Shown: positions 1 through 5,274 of the stretch, piece after piece
Position numbering within the stretch: position 1 is the stretch's first letter
How the letters are laid out: every line of letters begins with the position of its first letter
NCBI GenBank assembly: GCA_031261125.1
Contig: JAISJZ010000392.1
Coordinates: forward strand, 1-9,373
DNA: 9,373 nucleotides
DNA from: Planctomycetaceae bacterium
GTDB taxonomy: Bacteria > Planctomycetota > Planctomycetia > Pirellulales > Thermoguttaceae
Direction: 5' to 3'
Position numbers and translations under genes: made by a program
Notes under the pieces: generated by a model
The model's database searches: none
Seen by the model: only the letters and a program-made list of their open reading frames with translations
What the model was told of the DNA's origin: nothing

Positions 1-5
1 AGCCG

Positions 6-140
6 TCAGGACGGAAAAAACAAATCCTCATTCCCGCAATGTTTTAAGAAAAAAACTCGCAAATCTGCCGCGTAAAAAAAACTTCCTATAAAGTTATGAG
101 TTGTTAGAGGTTCCCTTAACAGAATTGCGATAAGATTCAT
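6..140 (-). CDS. Possible small ORF, 44 aa, function unknown
   Basis: An ATG at 140 opens a 44-codon frame that ends at TGA (8 to 6). The start is well supported: AAAGGAG lies 6 nt upstream, the best Shine-Dalgarno sequence in the window, and a sigma70-like promoter lies a further 50 nt up. The predicted peptide begins MNLIAILLREPLTTHNF, then becomes phenylalanine-rich because the DNA carries T8, T7 and T6 runs. It has no clear signal peptide, no domain I recognise and no obvious coding bias, so the second half may be non-coding sequence that happens to be open. It could be a short leader or membrane peptide, a decayed gene start, or the 5' part of a small RNA. The frame closes inside the window, so it is not simply cut by the edge. 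Confidence 0.3.
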   Translation of the reverse strand: MNLIAILLREPLTTHNFIGSFFYAADLRVFFLKHCGNEDLFFPS

Positions 141-146
141 AACATT

Positions 147-151
147 CTCCT
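147..151 (-). promoter_or_regulatory. Strong Shine-Dalgarno sequence for the 44-aa ORF
   Basis: The minus strand reads AAAGGAGAATGTTATG, with AGGAG six bases before the ATG at 140. It stands out because almost every other gene in this window lacks such a site. Confidence 0.5.
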
Positions 152-196
152 TTGTCTAAATGAGTAAGGTGAAGCAGAACACCAATTAACTCGTCC

Positions 197-224
197 ACAA
201 TAGCATAGTTGCCGGCATTGTCAA
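197..224 (-). promoter_or_regulatory. Sigma70-type promoter reading left
   Basis: On the minus strand a perfect -35 box TTGACA (224 to 219) is followed after 16 bp by TATTGT (202 to 197), which matches four of six -10 positions. Initiation would fall near 190, giving a leader of about 50 nt before the ATG at 140. The layout matches the rpsL promoter further right (TTGACA, 16 bp, TATCAT), which makes a chance match less likely. Confidence 0.5.
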
Positions 225-226
225 TA

Positions 227-234
227 GGGGGGGG
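227..234. repeat. Homopolymer tract of eight G (C on the minus strand)
   Basis: Eight consecutive G lie 2 bp upstream of the -35 box of the left-reading promoter. This is the longest G or C homopolymer in the window. Tracts of this length can change by strand slippage, but no variation can be seen from one sequence. Confidence 0.7.
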
Positions 235-241
235 AAATTTT

Positions 242-268
242 ATGCACCCTGCATCCCCCGTTTTCGGG
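242..268 (-). terminator. Weak candidate terminator of the GlmU-like gene
   Basis: Just past the stop codon (280) the minus strand has two short hairpins. One is CCCG-AAAA-CGGG (268 to 257) and the other is ATGCA-GGG-TGCAT (254 to 242). They are followed by AAAATTT rather than a proper T-run. The stems are only 4 and 5 bp, so this may be a poor terminator or simply incidental inverted repeats. Confidence 0.25.
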
Positions 269-279
269 TGTTTTCCAAT

Positions 280-1521
280 TCACAGCGACAGCGGTTCGCT
301 GGCAAGTTGCCGCTCGTGCTTCGTCATTTCGTAAATATCCCGAAGAAGTTGAACGTCGCACGGTCGCTGTTCCACGCCGCGGCGGGCAAACATCCGCGCT
401 TGTGCCTGAACGAAAATATCAACTGCCGTCTCCGTAACCTGTCCGAAAGAGCGGGCGTAATTCACGAAACTCGGAACATTCGTCGTAACGAAACCATAAA
501 CCATACTGCACGCCCCGATGGTCTTGCCCGTAAAAATACTGGTGTTGATTGCCGTCTTCGCATAATCGCCGATAAAACTGCCGACAAACTGCATTCCGGT
601 CTTGGTCTTCCGGTTAGAGTATTCCATCACAACTTCACCGTAGGTGTTTTTCAGGTCGCTGTTGCTCGTACCGGCACCAAGGTTTATCCAACTGCCGAGG
701 TAACTATGACCAAGAAAACCGTGATGCTGCTTGTTCGAGAACGATTCAATAATCGACGCTTCGACTTCGCCGCCGACTTTGACGGTACTGCCGAGCGAAA
801 CGGCTTCTTTCAATGCAGAGTGTTCGATGATTTTCGTTTTCGGACCGACATAGACGGGACCCTTAAAAAAGCAGAAGGGACCGACATCGACCCCGGATTC
901 TAACACGATAGGACCTTCCTTCACGTCGGCAACGCAATACTGTCCGAGCGGTTTTCCATCAGCGGAAAACACTCCGTCGGCAATTTCCTTGTATTCGCCG
1001 CTCCGCAGGCGGTCGTTCAAGTTGTCGCCGATAATGCGGATTTGGTGCCGAACGATGTCGTGAGCGTATTCCAGCAGCGGTATCTGAATATCAAGCGGCG
1101 GCAGATTCATATCCTCAATGATGCCGAGCAGTTGCGATGAGCCGATGATGTCGTGCGGCAGCGGATTCTGCCGGGAGAACAAGGCACAGGCAATCCCGCG
1201 GTCGGTAGAAACAACGCCGGATATTCCCTGCTGTGCGAGTTGTTTGATTCGTTCAAACATATCGACGTGCGGCACGGCTCTTGCGTTCAGAATCAGCACC
1301 GGTTCAGAACGTTCGCCGCGACCGGGTGTCCAAAGACCGGGAAAATCGCGGCTCACAAGTTCTTTCAAATACGGGCGGACAACGGCTTCGACATTATTCG
1401 ACAACCGTTGTGCCAAATCAACAAGCCGGTATGTTCCGATGTTAATGGCAAACGCCGCCCGTGCAATCGTTGCCGGAAACAGTTGAGTTGCCAGATTGTC
1501 TTCAAAAAGAATAACGTGCAT
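280..1521 (-). CDS. GlmU-like sugar nucleotidyltransferase / left-handed beta-helix protein
   Basis: This 413-aa protein matches what I know of the alternative GlmU family (UDP-GlcNAc pyrophosphorylase/glucosamine-1-phosphate acetyltransferase type). Members have a divergent N-terminal nucleotidyltransferase half and a C-terminal left-handed beta-helix. It opens with MHVILFEDN. Residues 14-29 correspond to the family's N-terminal motif region, but the canonical GxGTRM loop of true GlmU is absent, as is usual in this family. The beta-helix runs from about residue 200 to 350. It contains the family hallmark SNKQHHGFLGHSYLG (262-276) and NLGAGTSNSDLKNTYG (280-295). The likely role is cytoplasmic synthesis of a nucleotide-activated sugar for peptidoglycan or surface polysaccharide; the exact sugar is inferred. 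I chose the ATG at 1521. An upstream in-frame ATG at 1575 lies inside the -10 box and so should not be transcribed. Only a weak GGA precedes the chosen start. The gene is divergent from uppP. Confidence 0.85.
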   Translation of the reverse strand: MHVILFEDNLATQLFPATIARAAFAINIGTYRLVDLAQRLSNNVEAVVRPYLKELVSRDFPGLWTPGRGERSEPVLILNARAVPHVDMFERIKQLAQQGISGVVSTDRGIACALFSRQNPLPHDIIGSSQLLGIIEDMNLPPLDIQIPLLEYAHDIVRHQIRIIGDNLNDRLRSGEYKEIADGVFSADGKPLGQYCVADVKEGPIVLESGVDVGPFCFFKGPVYVGPKTKIIEHSALKEAVSLGSTVKVGGEVEASIIESFSNKQHHGFLGHSYLGSWINLGAGTSNSDLKNTYGEVVMEYSNRKTKTGMQFVGSFIGDYAKTAINTSIFTGKTIGACSMVYGFVTTNVPSFVNYARSFGQVTETAVDIFVQAQARMFARRGVEQRPCDVQLLRDIYEMTKHERQLASEPLSL

Positions 1522-1573
1522 TGGTTTTTCCAAAATTTGGACATTCTGAAAAGAATTTAACGGTCTTCGGCAC

Positions 1574-1582
1574 ATTATAGCA
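1574..1582 (-). promoter_or_regulatory. Extended -10 promoter of the GlmU-like gene
   Basis: The minus strand reads TGCTATAAT (1582 to 1574), a perfect -10 hexamer with the extended TGn element. No good -35 is present at 17-18 bp (TATTCC or TTATTC), which is typical of extended -10 promoters. Initiation near 1567 would give a leader of about 45 nt before the ATG at 1521 and rules out the start at 1575. Confidence 0.6.
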
Positions 1583-1636
1583 TAAAATATGCCGGCGGAA
1601 TAAGTGCGGAGAATTTTTTAGGGCAGATTCTTTCCC

Positions 1637-1665
1637 TTGACTTGTTTTATGCGGCACAATATAAT
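1637..1665 (+). promoter_or_regulatory. Consensus sigma70-type promoter of uppP
   Basis: TTGACT (1637-1642) and a perfect TATAAT (1660-1665) are separated by exactly 17 bp, the best promoter match in the window. Initiation about 7 nt past the -10 falls at 1672, which is the A of the uppP ATG, so the transcript is predicted to be leaderless. The divergent GlmU-like promoter lies about 55 bp to the left. Confidence 0.75.
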
Positions 1666-1671
1666 AGCAGA

Positions 1672-3303
1672 ATGGTTCAGTTTATTGAAATTATCATCAT
1701 CGCTGTCGTCCAGGGCATCGGCGAATTTCTGCCGATAAGTTCGTCAGGGCATCTCGTCGTGACCGACCGGCTTTTTGAAATGTTCGGGCAGCCGCTCACC
1801 GGTACTGATGCGGACTTCATCAAACTCGAAGTTGCGCTGCACGTCGGCACGCTCATCACCGTTCTTGTCCTGTTCTGGCGGCGGATTTATGATATGCTCG
1901 TCAGGGATTGGGTGTTAATTGGTAAAATCATTCTCGCAACATTGCCGGCAGTTGCCGCCGGTTTGGTGGTCAAAAAACTTGCTCCGTGGATTGCCGATGA
2001 TATGCACATCACCGCAACGGGTTTCCTAATCACGGCAATTCTGCTGCTTATCACGTTAAAGTTTGCCAAAGGTGAAAAGACCTGCGGAACGATGACGTGG
2101 AAAGATGCTCTGTTTATCGGCTGTGTTCAGGCGGTTGCCATTATTCCCGGCTTGTCCCGTAGCGGTTCAACGATTGTCGCCGCCCTGTTCTGCAAACTCC
2201 GCAGAGACGAAGCGGCAGCGTTTTCGTTCCTAATGTCGATTCCCGTAATTGCTGGCGGCGGCATTTTAGAGGCAAAGGATTTGCTGAAAGGAACCGAAGG
2301 TACACTGCCGAACGATTTGCTCTTGGTCGGTTTGCTGACCGCCTGCGGCACCGGCTTTGTGTCGCTGCTGTGGATTATTAACTGGCTCAAACAAGGCAAA
2401 CTTTGGTACTTCGCCCTTTGGCTGTTCGTGATGTGTCCGCTGACGTTCTATCTGGCGGGAGTTGGAGGACAAAAAATTGATGAGGGAAAATTGGCAAGGG
2501 ACAAGGAAAACGCCCCTTCTGTTTCTTTACAGAAAGCGATTGAAGACAACGACGATTCCGAACTGACGAAGGGCAACCTCGACAAGGAAACCGCCGAAAA
2601 AGAGTACCAAAAGATTCTTGCCGGAGAGGAAGCAAAAGAAAAAGCGTTAATCGAAGAAGAACAAAAGCGGATACCGTTCGTTGATAACCCTGAAAAACTC
2701 GTACTGCTTGACCCGAAAGACAGAATCTGGCTTACACCGGACGGCAAAAGCGTGGTGCTGCTCGGACGTGTTTCGCTGCGGGAAGGGCTGCTGGAACTGT
2801 TTGCCTGCCGCGTTGGGTCGAAAGAACACGAATCGGTTGTCTCGATCCGGGTCAAACCGCATCTGATTCACGCTGCCTTGTTGGCTATCGGTGCCGAACC
2901 GGGCAAGCCGGTACAGCAAGACCCGTTTGTTCCGCCGAGCGGTGATGAAATCGAAGTGAAAGTGCGGTGGAAAGACGAAACAGGCAAACAGCAGGAAACG
3001 TTCGCACAAGAGTGGGTGTGGGATGCCGCCCGCAGCAAAGAAGATGCCAAGAAGCCGATGACGACGCATTGGGTTTTCACCGGTTCGATGCAGTACAAAG
3101 ACGAAGAAGGCGAAGTTCATTACGTCGCGGACGAAACCGGCGAATTGTTCGGGGTGTCCAATTTTGTCGGGGCGGTTCTGGATGTTCCGGTAAGGAGCAG
3201 TGCGGATAACGCCGATTTGCAATTTTCGTGTTTCACGGAACGCATCCCGCCGCTTGCAACGCCGCTGACGCTGATTCTAACGCCGGTGAAAAGCGGATGG
3301 TAA
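1672..3303 (+). CDS. uppP: Undecaprenyl-diphosphatase (UppP/BacA) fused to a YdjY-like domain
   Basis: This 543-aa protein has two modules. Residues 1 to about 265 are a full-length membrane BacA/UppP phosphatase, which converts undecaprenyl diphosphate to the monophosphate so the carrier can be reused in wall and polysaccharide synthesis. The active-site motifs are visible: QGIGE (Q14, E18; the E/QxxxE motif), PISSSGH (H27) and PGLSRSGST (R163), plus many hydrophobic helices ending near LAG (261-263). A charged, probably helical linker (about 266-333) follows. Residues 334-543 resemble the YdjY domain known from planctomycete proteins, with KEHES (384-388), the H397/H400 region, HWVFTGS (466-472) and an ERIPP motif near the end. 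Usual UppP proteins are about 260-290 aa, so the extension doubles the length. The reading frame is continuous. The ATG at 1672 is chosen because a TTG at 1642 lies within the promoter. No Shine-Dalgarno is present. folP follows directly. The YdjY function is unknown. Confidence 0.9.
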   Translation: MVQFIEIIIIAVVQGIGEFLPISSSGHLVVTDRLFEMFGQPLTGTDADFIKLEVALHVGTLITVLVLFWRRIYDMLVRDWVLIGKIILATLPAVAAGLVVKKLAPWIADDMHITATGFLITAILLLITLKFAKGEKTCGTMTWKDALFIGCVQAVAIIPGLSRSGSTIVAALFCKLRRDEAAAFSFLMSIPVIAGGGILEAKDLLKGTEGTLPNDLLLVGLLTACGTGFVSLLWIINWLKQGKLWYFALWLFVMCPLTFYLAGVGGQKIDEGKLARDKENAPSVSLQKAIEDNDDSELTKGNLDKETAEKEYQKILAGEEAKEKALIEEEQKRIPFVDNPEKLVLLDPKDRIWLTPDGKSVVLLGRVSLREGLLELFACRVGSKEHESVVSIRVKPHLIHAALLAIGAEPGKPVQQDPFVPPSGDEIEVKVRWKDETGKQQETFAQEWVWDAARSKEDAKKPMTTHWVFTGSMQYKDEEGEVHYVADETGELFGVSNFVGAVLDVPVRSSADNADLQFSCFTERIPPLATPLTLILTPVKSGW

Positions 3304-3308
3304 CCTGT

Positions 3309-4103
3309 ATGAATACGCTCGCTTGGAAATTACGCACACAAACGCTTCTGCTGGACAAACCGGTGTTTATGGGCATCGTCAATATCACGCCGGACAGTTT
3401 TTCCGACGGCGGGAAATTCTTCGACCCGGACAAAGCCGTTGAACACGCATTGCAACTCATCAACGACGGTGTCGGCATCATCGACATCGGCGGCGAAAGT
3501 ACCCGCCCCGGTTCCGCTGCCGTCGATACGGACGAAGAACTCCGCCGTGTGATTCCAACGCTGACAAAAATTGTCAGTACATTCAAAACAGGCAAAACGA
3601 TACCAATTTCTGTTGATACGAGAAATGCAGTTGTTGCCCGTGAAGCGGTTCAGGCAGGAGCGGAAATCATCAACGACGTTTCGGCGGGTCCGAGTCCGGC
3701 GATGCTTGATGTGTTGTTAGACACCGGCGCGGGATATGTTCTGATGCACAGCCGGGGAACGCCGGAAACAATGCAGTTCAATCCGCAATACAAAGATGTT
3801 GTCGAAGAAGTGTTTAACTTTCTCCGATGCCGCCGGAGTGAAATGATTACTGCCGGAGTTGAAGCGGAACGTATCGCGGTTGACCCCGGTTTGGGTTTCG
3901 GCAAAACAACGGAACACAACTTGCAACTTATTGAGCATATCGACCGGTTTAATGCCCTCGATGCGCCGGTGCTGGTCGGACATTCCCGCAAGCGGTTCGT
4001 TGCCCAGACGTATCAAGACCGGAACGAAGGAACGAGAATGATTACCGGGCAACTGATTAAGAAAGGTGTACAGATTATCCGGCTGCACGAAATTAAAACA
4101 TAA
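3309..4103 (+). CDS. folP: Dihydropteroate synthase
   Basis: This cytoplasmic enzyme of folate synthesis condenses dihydropterin pyrophosphate with p-aminobenzoate, and it is the sulfonamide target. The 264-aa TIM-barrel protein shows the standard motifs: GIVNITPDSFSDGG (22-35, with N25), GGESTRPGS (61-69, T65 and R66), SVDT (D103), NDVSAG (122-127), VDPGLGFGKT (191-200, D192), GHSRKRF (K228) and RLHE (R258, H260). It ends only four residues after RLHE. The last helix found in most homologues (for example the 282-aa E. coli enzyme) is missing, but all catalytic residues remain. The start at 3309 lies 5 nt past the uppP stop. An in-frame ATG at 3297 overlaps the end of uppP by 7 nt and is the alternative, adding four residues. 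The tight spacing implies co-transcription with uppP. A hairpin terminator lies 9 nt downstream. Confidence 0.93.
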   Translation: MNTLAWKLRTQTLLLDKPVFMGIVNITPDSFSDGGKFFDPDKAVEHALQLINDGVGIIDIGGESTRPGSAAVDTDEELRRVIPTLTKIVSTFKTGKTIPISVDTRNAVVAREAVQAGAEIINDVSAGPSPAMLDVLLDTGAGYVLMHSRGTPETMQFNPQYKDVVEEVFNFLRCRRSEMITAGVEAERIAVDPGLGFGKTTEHNLQLIEHIDRFNALDAPVLVGHSRKRFVAQTYQDRNEGTRMITGQLIKKGVQIIRLHEIKT

Positions 4104-4112
4104 ACAAAAAAA

Positions 4113-4134
4113 GCGGGAAAACACAGTTTCCCGC
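4113..4134 (-). terminator. Intrinsic terminator between convergent folP and rpsG
   Basis: GCGGGAAA (4113-4120) pairs with TTTCCCGC (4127-4134) around a 6-nt loop. Read on the minus strand the hairpin is followed by seven T, a good rho-independent terminator for rpsL-rpsG. Read on the plus strand it is followed by CCGTATTTT, a weaker tail, so it may also stop folP transcripts. Confidence 0.8.
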
Positions 4135-4172
4135 CCGTATTTTACCGGGCAAACCGTGTTTTACCAGGCAAA
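4135..4172 (-). repeat. 19-bp tandem duplication over the rpsG stop codon
   Basis: On the minus strand two adjacent 19-mers, TTTGCCTGGTAAAACACGG (4172 to 4154) and TTTGCCCGGTAAAATACGG (4153 to 4135), match at 17 of 19 positions. The first copy holds the last rpsG codons (Phe-Ala-Trp) and its TAA stop. The second is untranslated and abuts the terminator stem. Confidence 0.85.
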
Positions 4173-4631
4173 GTGAGCAAACGCCTTGTTCGCATCCGCC
4201 ATCCGGTGAACGTTTTCCCGCTTCGTGAAAGCAGTACCTTCCCGATTGTACGCACTTAACAATTCTGATGCCAGTTTTTCGTGCGTCGGCTGCCCCTTTT
4301 TGTCGCGGATTGCCAAAAGAATCCAGCGGATTGCCAAGGACTGCTGCCGATTCTTCTGCACCGGCATCGGTACCTGATACGATGCACCGCCGACCCGCTT
4401 CGACCGGACTTCAATGTTCGGCTTCACGTTATCGACCGCCTGATGAAACACATCAATCGCCGGCTTGTCCTGAATCTTCTCAGCAATAATGTCCAAAGCA
4501 GAGTAGAACACCTTTTGGGCGGCGGTCTTTTTACCGTCCCACATCAGGTTGTTGATGAACTTGCTTGCCAGTATCGAATTATGTACCGGGTCGGGTTTTA
4601 ACTGTTTTTTACTTGCGGTAATGCGTCCCAT
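4161..4631 (-). CDS. rpsG: 30S ribosomal protein S7
   Basis: This 156-aa protein is an S7 of normal length. S7 binds the 3' domain of 16S rRNA, starts assembly of the 30S head and lines the E/P-site side of the decoding region. The conserved S7 segments are visible: KFINNLMWDGKK near residues 24-35, FHQAVDNVKPNIEVRSKRVGG near 62-82, the YQVP beta-hairpin region, and the basic helices ending in HRMADANKAFAHFAW. The ATG at 4631 gives the usual MGR start. It has no Shine-Dalgarno; the 41-bp gap from rpsL instead holds three tandem heptamers. It is co-transcribed with rpsL and ends at a hairpin terminator. In most bacteria fusA would follow, but here convergent folP does. Confidence 0.97.
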   Translation of the reverse strand: MGRITASKKQLKPDPVHNSILASKFINNLMWDGKKTAAQKVFYSALDIIAEKIQDKPAIDVFHQAVDNVKPNIEVRSKRVGGASYQVPMPVQKNRQQSLAIRWILLAIRDKKGQPTHEKLASELLSAYNREGTAFTKRENVHRMADANKAFAHFAW

Positions 4632-4644
4632 AGGGAATTAGTCA

Positions 4645-4665
4645 TTAAGAGTTGAGAGTTAAGAG
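4645..4665 (-). repeat. Three tandem heptamers between rpsL and rpsG
   Basis: On the minus strand the sequence is CTCTTAA-CTCTCAA-CTCTTAA, three head-to-tail 7-bp units with one substitution in the middle unit. It fills half of the 41-bp gap and ends 13 bp before the rpsG ATG, where a Shine-Dalgarno would be expected nearby. It resembles the short tandem heptamer repeats seen in intergenic DNA of some bacteria. Confidence 0.7.
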
Positions 4666-4672
4666 CGGATTC

Positions 4673-5077
4673 CTACTTCTTTTTTGCTCCGGGTTTGCCT
4701 TTTGTTTGCTGTACTTTCTTGGCACCGTACCGGCTTCGGGCTTGTTTCCGTCCGTCAACGCCGGTAGAGTCCAGTGTACCGCGGATAACCTGATACCGCA
4801 CACCCGGCAAGTCCCGAACACGTCCGCCGCGGATTAACACAATCGAGTGTTCCTGCAACGAATGTCCTTCGCCCGGAATATACACAGTAACTTCTTTGCC
4901 GTTCGACAACCGAACTCTCGTGATTTTCCGAAGAGCGGAGTTCGGTTTTTTCGGCGGCATTGTACGGACGAGAAGGCAAACACCGCGTTTCTGCGAACAT
5001 TTGTCTAAAACGGGCGATTTGCTTTTATAGACCGGCTGACGGCGGTTTGAACGTACCAGTTGGTTAATTGTCGGCAT
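4673..5077 (-). CDS. rpsL: 30S ribosomal protein S12
   Basis: This 134-aa S12 protein is part of the decoding centre and contacts 16S rRNA around helix 44 and helix 27. The family core is clear: QKRGVC (29-34), PKKPNSALRK (42-51), IPGEGHSLQEHS (67-78), GGRVRDLPGVRY (84-95) and DGRKQARSRYG. K43 and K44 of the first streptomycin loop are present. In the second loop the usual K88 is arginine; a K88R change gives streptomycin resistance in mycobacteria. The C-terminal end has a basic tail (KGKPGAKKK). The start at 5077 gives MPTINQLVR, the normal S12 start. No Shine-Dalgarno is present. The promoter upstream gives a leader of about 43 nt, so the gene does not depend on an rpoBC read-through. Confidence 0.97.
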   Translation of the reverse strand: MPTINQLVRSNRRQPVYKSKSPVLDKCSQKRGVCLLVRTMPPKKPNSALRKITRVRLSNGKEVTVYIPGEGHSLQEHSIVLIRGGRVRDLPGVRYQVIRGTLDSTGVDGRKQARSRYGAKKVQQTKGKPGAKKK

Positions 5078-5126
5078 TGTGTTATGCGGAATTGCAACTT
5101 TTCTGCTTTTATCTATCGCGGACGTA

Positions 5127-5154
5127 ATGATACTATAATTTTTGCCGTTGTCAA
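5127..5154 (-). promoter_or_regulatory. Sigma70-type promoter of rpsL-rpsG
   Basis: On the minus strand TTGACA (5154 to 5149), a 16-bp A/T-rich spacer and TATCAT (5132 to 5127; five of six matches) form a strong promoter. Initiation would be near 5120. This supports independent transcription of the ribosomal pair. Confidence 0.7.
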
Positions 5155-5201
5155 CGGGGACTCCGGTATGCAGTTAAAAAAAGGGAAAGAAGCAGGTTGT
5201 C

Positions 5202-5230
5202 TTGACTCGGAACCGCTAATGAACGAAAAT
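5202..5230 (+). promoter_or_regulatory. Possible promoter of the secreted TPR-like gene
   Basis: TTGACT (5202-5207) is followed after 17 bp by GAAAAT (5225-5230), which matches four of six -10 positions. The -35 hexamer is identical to that of the uppP promoter. Initiation near 5237 would leave a leader of about 38 nt, with a 5-bp hairpin (5253-5265) 9 nt before the ATG and no Shine-Dalgarno. Confidence 0.35.
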
Positions 5231-5274
5231 GTTGTTCCTCCTTCAACACCGTCGCCGAAGCGGCGGCTAAACCT

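Noticed and set aside
268..903. Long plus-strand open frame opposite the GlmU-like gene
   Set aside because: It lies wholly antisense to a well-supported family member, has no recognisable domain, and similar antisense frames occur opposite the other long genes here, as expected from base composition.
2455..2680. Possible end of uppP and separate start of the YdjY-like part
   Set aside because: There is no stop codon in frame through the linker, and no signal peptide or lipobox that would begin an exported YdjY protein, so a single fused gene is the simpler reading.
5134..5139. Plus-strand TATAAT as a promoter for the TPR-like gene
   Set aside because: No -35-like hexamer lies 16-18 bp upstream, and the site falls within the spacer of the stronger rpsL promoter on the other strand.
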